A stretch of DNA of 20,500 nucleotides from VFMC01 sp044238435 (lineage in GTDB: Bacteria; Actinomycetota; Acidimicrobiia; Acidimicrobiales; Ilumatobacteraceae): NCBI GenBank assembly GCA_044238435.1, contig JBIIDH010000062.1, forward strand, positions 1-20,500, in the 5' to 3' direction. Under the pieces are notes generated by a model. That model saw only the letters and a list, made by a program, of their open reading frames with translations. It made no database searches and was not told the DNA's origin. The position numbers and the translations under genes were made by a program. Below, piece after piece: positions 13,899 to 20,500 of this stretch. How positions within the stretch are numbered: position 1 is the first letter of the stretch; every line of letters begins with the position of its first letter.

Positions 13899-14768
13899 TC
13901 AACTCGGCGAGTGTTCGACGATGAACGAGCGGAGTACGTCGAAGAAGGCGTCGGGCTCGTCGCGGAACACGCCGTGGCCCGAGCCGGCGAACCGCTCGAA
14001 CCGCACCAGGTGCGGCGGCAGCGCGGCGGCGATGCGCTCGGCACCCACCATCGGCGTGACGGGGTCGAGTTCGCCGTGTGCGATCAGCACCGGCTCGCTC
14101 ACTGCGGCCAACTCGGGCAGCAGGTTCATCGTGCGCATCTCACCGTGGTTGAAGTGGGTCATCACGGCGTTGTTGCCGATCGTGCGCCGGCTCAGGAAGT
14201 GGTTGCCGGGCGCCTGCGTGTACAGCGGGCCGCACACCATCACGTACTTCTTGGCGAGCGCGTCCATCGCCTCCTGCGACGGGGCTTCCCAGAACTCCCG
14301 TGCCACCGCTTCGGCCTCGGGGCCACCCAACCGACCGAAGGTGGCGTAGATGGCCTCGCGGTCCTTGAACGGAGCCGTGGAGAGGAAGATGTGGCCCGCC
14401 GCAAAGCCCGGATGACGCGCCGCCAACCGCTGGCTGACGAAGCCACCGAAGCTCAGCCCCAGCACGAACGGCCGCTCGATGCCCAGCGCCGCGCACAGGT
14501 CCACCACGTCGTCGGCCCAGGTGTCGAGGTACCACCGGTCGGGCGTCGAGCGATCGCTGCGGCCCTGCCCGCGGTGGTCGAGGTACAGCACCTGACAGGT
14601 GTCGGTCATGGCCGAGAACGCGGGCTTGAACCCGTTGTGATCGCCGCCGGGGCCGCCGTGCAGCAACACCAGCGTGGGGCGCTGGCGCATCGTGTCGCCG
14701 TCGGGCACCAGACCGAGCCCGTCGATGTCGAACCACAACTGCGTACCGTCTCCGAGGCGTACCTTCAT
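13899..14768 (-). CDS. Alpha/beta hydrolase, proline-iminopeptidase-like (S33)
   Basis: This 289-residue protein shows LLHGGPGG (35-42) for the oxyanion hole, the S33-typical LDHRGQGRSD (63-72), the nucleophile elbow GLSFGG (S106), the acid D235 in HGELDPVTP and the base H265 in GSGHGVF. These are the hallmarks of proline iminopeptidase-like hydrolases, which remove N-terminal proline or cleave related amides and esters. The true substrate is not determinable. There is no signal peptide, so it is cytosolic. A -10-like box lies 6 nt before the ATG and there is no ribosome binding site, so its mRNA is probably leaderless. It is divergent from the PhyH-family gene. Confidence 0.86.
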   Translation of the reverse strand: MKVRLGDGTQLWFDIDGLGLVPDGDTMRQRPTLVLLHGGPGGDHNGFKPAFSAMTDTCQVLYLDHRGQGRSDRSTPDRWYLDTWADDVVDLCAALGIERPFVLGLSFGGFVSQRLAARHPGFAAGHIFLSTAPFKDREAIYATFGRLGGPEAEAVAREFWEAPSQEAMDALAKKYVMVCGPLYTQAPGNHFLSRRTIGNNAVMTHFNHGEMRTMNLLPELAAVSEPVLIAHGELDPVTPMVGAERIAAALPPHLVRFERFAGSGHGVFRDEPDAFFDVLRSFIVEHSPS

Positions 14769-14774
14769 GCGCTC

Positions 14775-14780
14775 ACCCTA
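14775..14780 (-). promoter_or_regulatory. -10 box of the S33-like hydrolase gene (leaderless)
   Basis: On the minus strand, TAGGGT ends 6 nt before ATG 14768. The geometry is the same as at four other starts in the window. No convincing -35 is seen. Confidence 0.42.
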
Positions 14781-14853
14781 GGCATGCCGGCGGCGGCGCG
14801 CGTCTGGTGGTACGACTTGGACCGTGTGGTTGACTGTCGGGCAAACCGTGTTC

Positions 14854-14859
14854 GAGGGG
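14854..14859 (+). promoter_or_regulatory. Ribosome binding site of the PhyH-family gene
   Basis: GAGGGG lies 7 nt before ATG 14867 and supports that start. Confidence 0.6.
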
Positions 14860-14866
14860 ACGACCG

Positions 14867-15781
14867 ATGGGTGACCTGCCGCTGCTGACCACCGACCAGA
14901 TGGCGTCGTTCGTGGCGCGCGGTTTCCTGCGCCTCGATGCCGTGGTGCCCGACGAGATCAACCAGCAAGCGCTCGCGGAACTGCCGGCGCTGTACCGCTC
15001 GTGGCTCGACGAGTTCCGCGGTGTCGCCGCGGGCCACGTGGCCGACCGCGACGGTTCCGAACTGCCCCGCTCGGGCACCCCGCTGCACGATGCGTACGCA
15101 CCCGAGTCGGCGTTCGGGCGGATGGTGCGCGTGCCCGCCATCGCCGGCGCCATCGCCTCACTCGTCGGCTCGGCGCCCGTGGTCGACCACCACTTCGTGC
15201 ACATCAAGACCGCCGGCGACCTCAACGCCCAGGGCCTGCACTGCGACGCCATCATCGACGAGGGGCTGGCCTTCGACATCCAGCTGTTCTGGTTCCCCCA
15301 CGACGTCGCGCCGCGCGAAGGCGGCACCCGCTTCATTCCCGGCAGCCACCTCCGCCGGGTGAACATGGACGACGTCGCCCGCTACCACCACCTCGCGGGC
15401 GAGCAGTACTTCAGCGGCGATGCCGGCACCGTGGTGATCTTCCACCAGGGCCTGTGGCACGCCGGCGCACCCAACCACGGGAGCCGCGACCGGGTGATGG
15501 GCAAACTGCGCCTGAACCCCACCGAACCGCAGGTGCGGCTGTGGGACACCAGCGACCTCGCCACCCGCAACCGCGCCGACGACCACATGTTCGCCCGCAT
15601 GGAGCCGGGCACGGTGGCCGCCGAACTGCGTCGCAGCGAGCCGTGGTACGAGCCGTCGGTGAACCGCCTCGAGACCGTGCAGCGCGCCACGCTCTGGCGC
15701 TATCTCACCGGCGACACCGGCTTCGACGTCGACTGGTACCTCACCCGCACCGAACGGCGCGCCGCGCTGGCACCGGCATGA
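14867..15781 (+). CDS. Phytanoyl-CoA dioxygenase (PhyH) family protein
   Basis: This 304-residue protein has the Fe(II)/2-oxoglutarate pattern of the PhyH family: H125-C-D127 in GLHCDAII, the distal His198 in GLWHAGAPN and an Arg (R209, eleven residues later) for the co-substrate. FIPGSHLRR (156-164) and the N-terminal FVARGFLRLDAVV (15-27) are also typical. Members hydroxylate very different small molecules, and the bacterial ones are rarely acyl-CoA enzymes, so only the chemistry is predicted. Its stop overlaps the next start as ATGA, tying it to a small unknown protein. There is no membrane or signal segment. Confidence 0.87.
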   Translation: MGDLPLLTTDQMASFVARGFLRLDAVVPDEINQQALAELPALYRSWLDEFRGVAAGHVADRDGSELPRSGTPLHDAYAPESAFGRMVRVPAIAGAIASLVGSAPVVDHHFVHIKTAGDLNAQGLHCDAIIDEGLAFDIQLFWFPHDVAPREGGTRFIPGSHLRRVNMDDVARYHHLAGEQYFSGDAGTVVIFHQGLWHAGAPNHGSRDRVMGKLRLNPTEPQVRLWDTSDLATRNRADDHMFARMEPGTVAAELRRSEPWYEPSVNRLETVQRATLWRYLTGDTGFDVDWYLTRTERRAALAPA

Positions 15782-16062
15782 GCGGCACCGGCATGGGCGA
15801 CCGGCAGCAGGTGCTGATGCTGTGGCTGGCGAGTTCGTCGCTCGACAGCCGCGTGCTCGGCTGGAGCTTCTTCGACGGCGCCGACGGGGCCGGCCCCGGC
15901 CTGCACGACGACCCGCCCTACGCCACCGGAGTCGACGCGTTGCGCGACGGCTGGCGGCTCATCCAGATGTCGCCGCTCATCGCCCCGGTGCCGGGCCACG
16001 AGCGCGAGACCTCGTTCCTGAAGCACGAGTTCGTGTTCGAGCGGATGGTCACCGTCGGCTGA
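15778..16062 (+). CDS. Small protein (94 aa) of unknown function, coupled to the PhyH-family gene
   Basis: I do not recognise the family. The protein is soluble. An N-terminal hydrophobic strand VLMLWLASSS (12-21) leads to WSFFDGADG. A central part runs PPYATGVDALRDGWRLIQMSP (46-66; position 66 is Pro67's neighbour), and the C-terminus is SFLKHEFVFERM (79-90). The coding quality matches its neighbours, and the ATGA overlap with the preceding stop argues that it is really translated. A second ATG at 15793 (Met6) is an alternative start. Its pairing suggests an accessory or partner of the dioxygenase; this is inference only. Confidence 0.7.
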   Translation: MSGTGMGDRQQVLMLWLASSSLDSRVLGWSFFDGADGAGPGLHDDPPYATGVDALRDGWRLIQMSPLIAPVPGHERETSFLKHEFVFERMVTVG

Positions 16063-16102
16063 CGGCTGACCGCTGACCGAGAGCGCCGGCGGCGCACGGC
16101 CC

Positions 16103-17473
16103 TCACGGGTGCAGTCGGCGCAGTTCGGGCTCGGGGTCGTGCAGCAGTTCGAACTCGGCGTCGAACCGCAGCGTGGCCCGCTGCTCGCTGTCGAAGCGCG
16201 GCCAACGCGCCTCACCGGTTGCGGCGAACGTGGTGATCTCGTCCGCGAAGCGGGCCGCCAGCACCGGCAGCTCCGCGCCGTCGCCCAACAGCATCTCGGC
16301 GCCCGGTGCGTGCACGTTGTCGAACGCAAACGGGATGTCGAGTGCATGTGCCGACCCGAGCATGCCGCCGAACGCCGGCGAGGCCCAGGTGAACCAGTAC
16401 ATCCAGGTGGGCGAGCCCGCTGCGGCCCGCGCCTCGGCGAGGCGCTGCGCCGGCCGACGGAACGTGGAGTCGGTCTGTACTGCGGCGATGCGGGCCACGG
16501 TCGATGCGCCGGGCCGGGCGGCTTCGTACACCGCCCGAGCGTTGTCGGCCTGTTCGCCGAACTGCTGCTCGAGGTACTCGATCCAACGGTCGTCGCCGGC
16601 GCTCGCCAACGTCTGGTCGAAGGCCAGGAACAGCAAGCTCTCGTCGCGGTTGGTGCCGATGCTCACCGGCACCGGGTTGGCCGCCGCCGTCGCGAGGATG
16701 TCGTCATGCAGGCCGGCACCACCCGCTGCGGGGCTGAACATGTCGTAGCCCGTGTTCGGCATCGCCATCACCTCGGCCTGCGCAGCGAGAAGGCTGTCGA
16801 TCGGCAGGCTGCGTGCCTCGTCGAGGCCTGCCACACCGGCAGCGGCGAAGAAGGCCGCCGCCCACTCGTCGGCCCGTTCGAGCGTGCGCAACTGGTTGAT
16901 CGACGGGCTCATCGCCCACACCCGGTGGAACAGCCCGGCCGCCGCGGGTGCGGCCAACAGCGACAGCACCGCCGAACCACCTGCCGACTCGCCGAAGATG
17001 GTCACGTTGCCGGCGTCGCCGCCGAACGCACCGATGTGGCGCTGCACCCACTCGAGCGCGCAGATCTGGTCGAGCGTGCCCCAGTTGCCGCCGCCGATGA
17101 AGCCGAGCGCGCCGAGGCGGTAGTTGATCGTCACCACCACTGCGCCGCGGGCTGCCAGTCGGCTGCCCTCGTACCAGGCGATCGACCCTGCGCCGTTCAG
17201 GTAGGCGCCACCGTGGATCCACACCAGCACCGGCAGGTCCGCACCGGGCTGCGCGTCGGCGGGGGCGAACACGTCGAGGAACAGGCAGTCCTCGTCCATC
17301 GACGACGTCTCGATGCCCAGCAGCCGTTCCAGCATCCCGGGCACCTGCGGGCACACCGGACCCGAAGCACCAACGACTCCCGCCTCGGGGTCGAACGGCA
17401 CCAGCACGGGCGGCTCGAAGCGGGCTGCGGTGGCGAAGCGGATGCCGCGGTGCGATCGGACGTCGGAGGTCAT
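16103..17473 (-). CDS. Type-B carboxylesterase / lipase family protein
   Basis: This 456-residue protein follows the type-B carboxylesterase plan. It has EDCLFLDVFAP (61-71), the oxyanion motif WIHGGAYLNG (85-94), NYRLGALGF (117-125), the nucleophile elbow FGESAGGSAVLSLL (S163), the catalytic acid E278 in GTNRDESL and the base H376 in SAHALDIPFAFDN. These enzymes hydrolyse carboxylic esters of many kinds. There is no signal peptide: the start MTSDVRSHRGIRFA is the usual N-terminal strand, so it is cytosolic. ATG 17473 lacks a ribosome binding site but has a -10 box 6 nt upstream. An upstream in-frame extension exists but is antisense to the kinase gene and is rejected. Confidence 0.9.
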   Translation of the reverse strand: MTSDVRSHRGIRFATAARFEPPVLVPFDPEAGVVGASGPVCPQVPGMLERLLGIETSSMDEDCLFLDVFAPADAQPGADLPVLVWIHGGAYLNGAGSIAWYEGSRLAARGAVVVTINYRLGALGFIGGGNWGTLDQICALEWVQRHIGAFGGDAGNVTIFGESAGGSAVLSLLAAPAAAGLFHRVWAMSPSINQLRTLERADEWAAAFFAAAGVAGLDEARSLPIDSLLAAQAEVMAMPNTGYDMFSPAAGGAGLHDDILATAAANPVPVSIGTNRDESLLFLAFDQTLASAGDDRWIEYLEQQFGEQADNARAVYEAARPGASTVARIAAVQTDSTFRRPAQRLAEARAAAGSPTWMYWFTWASPAFGGMLGSAHALDIPFAFDNVHAPGAEMLLGDGAELPVLAARFADEITTFAATGEARWPRFDSEQRATLRFDAEFELLHDPEPELRRLHP

Positions 17474-17479
17474 CGCCGC

Positions 17480-17485
17480 ACAGTA
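17480..17485 (-). promoter_or_regulatory. -10 box of the carboxylesterase gene (leaderless)
   Basis: On the minus strand, TACTGT ends 6 nt before ATG 17473, with no ribosome binding site. A clear -35 is not seen. Confidence 0.42.
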
Positions 17486-17546
17486 GGCACGCCGTGCCCG
17501 GTTCGCAGTGCCCGGCGCCGCCCCGGTCGCCCGGAACAGCCCTCGG

Positions 17547-17552
17547 TACACT
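17547..17552 (+). promoter_or_regulatory. -10 box of the kinase-like gene
   Basis: TACACT ends 8 nt before ATG 17561. No ribosome binding site is visible, so a leaderless or near-leaderless mRNA is likely. Confidence 0.35.
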
Positions 17553-17560
17553 CGCTCCGC

Positions 17561-18112
17561 ATGGTGCCAGCGACGCCGCTCGAGTCGATCCTGTCGCTGG
17601 TCGATGCACGGCGCCACGAACCGATCACCGTGGTGGGCATCGGCGGTTGCGGCGGTGCAGGGAAGTCCACCCTCGCCCGGCATCTGGCGGAACGGGTAGA
17701 GGGCGCTCAGATCGTGGCGACCGACGAGTTCTGGACGGGGTCGTCGTTCGACCTCGGGCATCTGCGGGCCGCCGTGCTCGACCGACTGCTGGCGGGTTCG
17801 GTCGCCGAGTTCGACTCGTGGAACTGGGCGACCAAGACGCTGCTTCCCGGCCGCCGGGTGCGCCCCGAGGGCCTCGTCGTCGTCGAGGGCGTCTGCGCGC
17901 TCCATCAGATGTTCCGCGCCGACCTCGCCGTGCGGGTGTGGGTCGATGCACCTCCCGCTGTCCGCCTCGAGCGCGGCGTGGCTCGCGACGGCGAGGCGTC
18001 GCGAGCCACGTGGGAGACCGTGTGGATGCCGAACGAGCTGGCCTACATCGAACGCGACGACCCTGTCTCGTGCGCCCACCTCGTCGTCGACGGCACTGCG
18101 CCATTCGGCTGA
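17561..18112 (+). CDS. Uridine-kinase-like P-loop NTPase
   Basis: This 183-residue protein has a clear Walker A, GGCGGAGKST (28-37), after the strand ITVVGI. It has an acidic pair in VATDEFW (D55, E56) and a Walker-B-like strand LVVVEGVCAL (105-114). RVWVDAPPAVRLERGVARDG (125-144) matches the LID/Arg-rich region of uridine kinase and related small-molecule kinases. Known relatives phosphorylate nucleosides, pantothenate or sugars; the substrate is not determined. It is divergent from the esterase and convergent with the RIO-family gene, 27 bp away. The assignment to the nucleoside-kinase-like group is good, the specific enzyme unknown. Confidence 0.8.
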   Translation: MVPATPLESILSLVDARRHEPITVVGIGGCGGAGKSTLARHLAERVEGAQIVATDEFWTGSSFDLGHLRAAVLDRLLAGSVAEFDSWNWATKTLLPGRRVRPEGLVVVEGVCALHQMFRADLAVRVWVDAPPAVRLERGVARDGEASRATWETVWMPNELAYIERDDPVSCAHLVVDGTAPFG

Positions 18113-18139
18113 ACCCGCTCTGAGCGAGTCGATCGAGCG

Positions 18140-19039
18140 TCAGCGCGCAGCGATCCGTCGGGCGAGGTCGTCGTACAGGTCGTCCGCGTCAGCCACGACG
18201 ACACCTCGCGACTCGAACCAGGTGCAGATGTTGTCGCAGTCGCGCCGCAGGTACTCGAAGCCGCGCGGGTTGGCCACCACGTCGACGGCTTGGGGCAGAT
18301 CGATCAACACCAGTCGGCCGTCGTGCACCAGCACGTTGTAGGCCGACAGGTCGCCGTGGGCGTAGCCGGCCTCGGCCAGCACCCGCAGGCCCTCGACGAG
18401 TTGGCGATACAGCTCGGTTGCCTCCGGAGGCGACGCGTGCACCTGGGCGAGTCGCGGTGCCGCCACGCCGTCGTCGGAGCCGATGAACTCCATCATCATC
18501 TCCGTGCCGTCGAGTTGCACCGGGTACGGAACCGCAGCGCCCGCCGACCACAGCCGGCCGAGTACCGCGAACTCGGCGAGCGCCCACTGCCCGGCGATGA
18601 TCTCCTTGCCGAATGCGGTGCGCGTCGCAACTGCACGCGTCTCGCGGCTCTTCTTCAACCGCCGGCCCTCCAGATACCCGGCGTCTCGGTGGAACATCCG
18701 GTGTTCGGCGCTGCGGTACTGCTTCACCGCCAACAGGCAGGTCTGCCCGGTGTCGACTGCGACGCGCCGCAGCAGCGACACGTCGGCCTCCTTCCCGGTC
18801 TTCATCACGCCGAGGTCGTCGTCGACCGCCTTCGGGTCGCGCACCACCCACTCGGGCACCGGTTGCGGGCCCTTGGTGGCACTTGGGTAGGTCGACCAGT
18901 TCGGTTCGTCGAGCGGGTCATCGGGAGGGTCATCGGGAGGGTCGCGCCGATCGGGTCGTGCGTCGATCGCGTCGTCGGGTTGCCATCCGTCGTCGTCGAA
19001 ACGACGCGAGCGCGGACGGTTGCTGCGGGGTGCAGCCAT
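18140..19039 (-). CDS. RIO-family serine/threonine protein kinase
   Basis: This 299-residue protein has a disordered acidic/basic N-terminus (1-60, rich in Asp, Pro and Arg) and a RIO kinase domain. The domain shows VMKTGKEADVSLL (78-90), the ATP-binding lysine in LAVKQY (K106), the catalytic loop YAHGDLSAYNVLV (D230, N235) and the metal-binding D247 in LIDLPQAVD, all in RIO1 form. Bacterial RIO kinases are poorly studied; archaeal and eukaryotic ones act in small-subunit ribosome maturation. ATG 19039 is fixed by AGGAG (19049-19053), 9 nt away. A 12-bp tandem duplication lies inside the N-terminal tail, and a 16-codon ORF lies upstream on the same strand. Confidence 0.88.
   Translation of the reverse strand: MAAPRSNRPRSRRFDDDGWQPDDAIDARPDRRDPPDDPPDDPLDEPNWSTYPSATKGPQPVPEWVVRDPKAVDDDLGVMKTGKEADVSLLRRVAVDTGQTCLLAVKQYRSAEHRMFHRDAGYLEGRRLKKSRETRAVATRTAFGKEIIAGQWALAEFAVLGRLWSAGAAVPYPVQLDGTEMMMEFIGSDDGVAAPRLAQVHASPPEATELYRQLVEGLRVLAEAGYAHGDLSAYNVLVHDGRLVLIDLPQAVDVVANPRGFEYLRRDCDNICTWFESRGVVVADADDLYDDLARRIAAR
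18915..18938. repeat. 12-bp tandem duplication inside the RIO kinase gene
   Basis: GGGTCATCGGGA occurs twice in tandem (18915-18926, 18927-18938) and encodes the repeated DDPP units of the disordered tail. It is a likely site of length variation between strains without a frame change. Confidence 0.75.
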
Positions 19040-19103
19040 GGTGGGTATCTCCTGGGAACGATGCACCGGGAGGGGTCGGGCAGGTACTGCGCGACGCCAG
19101 GGA

Positions 19104-19154
19104 TCAGCCGATGCGGGGGCGTGCAAGGGTGGAGAGTCGGTTGACAGCAGTCAT
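19104..19154 (-). CDS. Short upstream ORF (16 codons) before the RIO kinase gene
   Basis: On the minus strand, ATG 19154 opens 16 codons, MTAVNRLSTLARPRIG, ending in TGA at 19104. It has the best Shine-Dalgarno sequence in the region. It ends 64 nt before the RIO kinase start. It has no similarity I can name and is not the cysteine-rich leader type known in actinobacteria. It may be a regulatory leader peptide rather than a functional protein. Confidence 0.45.
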   Translation of the reverse strand: MTAVNRLSTLARPRIG

Positions 19155-19160
19155 GTCGCT

Positions 19161-19170
19161 CTTCCTCCCT
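19161..19170 (-). promoter_or_regulatory. Strong Shine-Dalgarno sequence of the short upstream ORF
   Basis: On the minus strand this reads AGGGAGGAAG. The GGAGG core (19168 to 19164) is 9 nt from ATG 19154. It is stronger than the site of the kinase gene itself. Confidence 0.55.
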
Positions 19171-19309
19171 TCTGCGCCGCAGCGCGCTCGATCGCTCGAC
19201 CGTGACCGTAGGCCCCAGCCGACATCGGCACAAGCGATTATCGGCGGCCTCACGAACCCGCGACGGGCGTGGAGTCGACCCGATCCGGTGGTCAGATCCG
19301 AAGTCCCTT

Positions 19310-19321
19310 CGACGATCGTCG
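19310..19321. promoter_or_regulatory. 12-bp perfect palindrome, candidate operator
   Basis: CGACGATCGTCG is fully palindromic and ends 1 nt before the -10 box at 19323-19328. Its place in the spacer of the monooxygenase promoter fits a repressor site. Confidence 0.45.
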
Positions 19322-19322
19322 T

Positions 19323-19328
19323 TATGAT
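19323..19328 (+). promoter_or_regulatory. -10 box of the FAD monooxygenase gene (leaderless)
   Basis: TATGAT matches five of six consensus bases and ends 6 nt before ATG 19335. There is no ribosome binding site and no clear -35, so the promoter may depend on an activator. Confidence 0.5.
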
Positions 19329-19334
19329 CCCGCG

Positions 19335-20500
19335 ATGCGGATCGGGATCGTCGGTGGCGGAATCGGTGGTTTCTCGGCGGCGCTGTCGCTGGCCCGGAGC
19401 GGTCACGACATCTCCGTGTTCGAACGTGCCGCGTCGCTGAGCGAGGTGGGCGCCGGCGTTCAGATCAGCCCAAATGCATGGCGGGTGCTGCACTGGCTCG
19501 GCCTGGGCGACGAGTTCGCCGACATCGCCGTGCTGCCGACCCGAGTGGTGCTCCGCCGCTGGGAGGACGACAGCATCATTCGCGCCAACGACCTCGACGC
19601 AGAGATCACGGCCACGTGGGGCCTGCCCCTGGCCAGTGTGGCGCGCACCGACCTCATCGAGATGCTCGGTGCCGCCGTGTCGGCAGTGCCGAACATCTCG
19701 GTGCACTACGGGCGGCGCGCGGCAAGCGTCGAGCCCCTCGCCGATCATTCGACCGTGGTGTTCACCGATGGAGCGACAGCGAGCTTCGATGTGGTCGTCG
19801 GCGCCGACGGCATCCACTCGGTGGTGCGGTCGGGCGTGGGCGGTGCCGACGCTGCGCGCTTCAGCGGCTCGGTGGCGTATCGAGCGCTCGTGCCACGCGA
19901 GCGGGTCGAGGACCTCCCGGTGGAGACCACGAACCGGCTCGGACCCGACAGCCACGTGGTGAGCTACTTCATCGGGCGCAACCGCAGCCACCTGAACCTG
20001 GTGTGCATCACGCCGGAGGACACCTGGACCACCGAGTCGTGGACCGAGCCGGGCACCCTCGACGATCTCCGCGCGCGGTTCGCGGGCTGGTCGCCACAGC
20101 TGCAATCGATCCTGGACCGCGTGGACGAGCCGGTGTTCCGCTGGGCCCTCTACGACCGAGAGCCCACGGCGCAGTGGGGAGTCGGCACGACCACGCTCCT
20201 CGGGGACGCCTGCCATCCGATGCTGCCGTTCATGGCGCAGGGGTCGTGCCAGGCCATCGAGGACGCTGCGGTGCTGGGGCGCTGCCTGGCGGACGTCGAC
20301 GCGGCGAGCGGCGCGGCGGCGCTCCGTCGTTACGAGTCGACTCGTCAGGCACGTACGGCGCAGATCCAGACCACTTCGTTCGGGAACCGCGACCTGTTCC
20401 ACATGCCCGACGGGCAGATGCAGCGCGAGCGTGACGAATTCCTCGCCCTCGGGATCGGCGGACTGTCCATTCTCGACTGGGTCTACAGCTACGACCCCGT
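19335..20500 (+). CDS. FAD-dependent aromatic-ring monooxygenase (salicylate-hydroxylase-like), 3' end cut by window
   Basis: The frame stays open to the window end and gives 388 residues. It starts MRIGIVGGGIGG (FAD-binding GxGxxG at 7-12) with E30 closing the dinucleotide fold. It has the DG motif of group A flavoprotein monooxygenases in VVGADGIHSVVR (D158-G159) and the second FAD motif GDACHPMLPFMAQG (290-303). The last visible residues, LDWVYSYDPV, resemble the C-terminal end of salicylate or 3-hydroxybenzoate hydroxylases, so only a few residues should be missing. Relatives hydroxylate aromatic acids with NAD(P)H and O2. The exact substrate is unknown. It is divergent from the RIO kinase gene, with a palindrome and a -10 box just upstream. 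Confidence 0.88.
   Translation, partial: MRIGIVGGGIGGFSAALSLARSGHDISVFERAASLSEVGAGVQISPNAWRVLHWLGLGDEFADIAVLPTRVVLRRWEDDSIIRANDLDAEITATWGLPLASVARTDLIEMLGAAVSAVPNISVHYGRRAASVEPLADHSTVVFTDGATASFDVVVGADGIHSVVRSGVGGADAARFSGSVAYRALVPRERVEDLPVETTNRLGPDSHVVSYFIGRNRSHLNLVCITPEDTWTTESWTEPGTLDDLRARFAGWSPQLQSILDRVDEPVFRWALYDREPTAQWGVGTTTLLGDACHPMLPFMAQGSCQAIEDAAVLGRCLADVDAASGAAALRRYESTRQARTAQIQTTSFGNRDLFHMPDGQMQRERDEFLALGIGGLSILDWVYSYDP

Noticed and set aside
14830..14835. TTGACT as the -35 of the PhyH-family gene.
   Set aside because: No acceptable -10 lies 16-18 nt downstream; the position falls on the ribosome binding site region.
16063..16102. Repeated CTGAC units in the gap after the small unknown gene as a terminator or repeat array.
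   Set aside because: Three imperfect 7-9 bp copies, with no hairpin of useful length.
16109..17560. An in-frame upstream extension of the uridine-kinase-like gene to 667 residues.
   Set aside because: It is antisense to the carboxylesterase, which has an intact catalytic triad. The kinase domain starts right after ATG 17561.
19104..20402. A 432-codon minus-strand frame opposite the FAD monooxygenase.
   Set aside because: It is a shadow of the monooxygenase gene. Only its last 17 codons, with their own strong ribosome site, are kept as a possible short ORF.

Overview
The window is very GC-rich, gene-dense DNA. It shows GTG starts, ATGA/GTGA start-stop overlaps and several -10 (TANNNT) boxes placed 6-8 nt before a start codon, which implies leaderless mRNAs. 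With a pair of actinobacterial-type ArsA/Get3-like ATPases and a bacterial RIO kinase, this points to an actinobacterium, perhaps of the Acidimicrobiia. The lineage is inferred from style and gene content, not from a marker gene. No rRNA, tRNA, CRISPR array, transposase or phage gene was seen.

Layout. (1) 1-3723, plus strand: the 3' part of an AlkB-type 2-oxoglutarate dioxygenase, then two overlapping ArsA/Get3-like ATPases and a metal-dependent amidohydrolase. (2) 3822-5352, plus strand: a one-pass membrane protein with a His/Gly-rich tail, then a haloalkane dehalogenase-like hydrolase. (3) 5401-7226, minus strand: a zinc alcohol dehydrogenase coupled to a TauD-type dioxygenase. (4) 7387-8858: a homocysteine S-methyltransferase with foreign-looking codon use, facing a MazF/ribbon-helix-helix toxin-antitoxin pair. 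(5) 8919-13031: a divergent sugar-acid cluster. L-fuconate dehydratase and an aldo/keto reductase lie on the minus strand; a 2-keto-3-deoxy-L-fuconate dehydrogenase-like SDR and a solute-binding-protein-like protein without signal peptide lie on the plus strand. (6) 13022-14768, minus strand: a DUF4239-like membrane protein and an S33-like alpha/beta hydrolase. (7) 14867-16062, plus strand: a PhyH-family dioxygenase coupled to a 94-residue protein of unknown function. (8) 16103-20500: a type-B carboxylesterase, a uridine-kinase-like P-loop protein, a RIO-family kinase with a short upstream ORF, and an FAD monooxygenase cut by the window end.

How the genes work together. The clearest pathway is oxidative, non-phosphorylating L-fucose breakdown: AKR (sugar 1-dehydrogenase), L-fuconate dehydratase (all six active-site residues visible) and SDR. 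No lactonase or final cleavage enzyme is evident here. The most unusual observation is in the ArsA-like pair. The first protein has lost the P-loop lysine but keeps the 'signature' lysine, and the second has the reverse. This predicts an obligate heterodimer with a single composite ATPase site. A second systematic signal is the repeated leaderless-promoter geometry, which the foreign-looking methyltransferase does not share.
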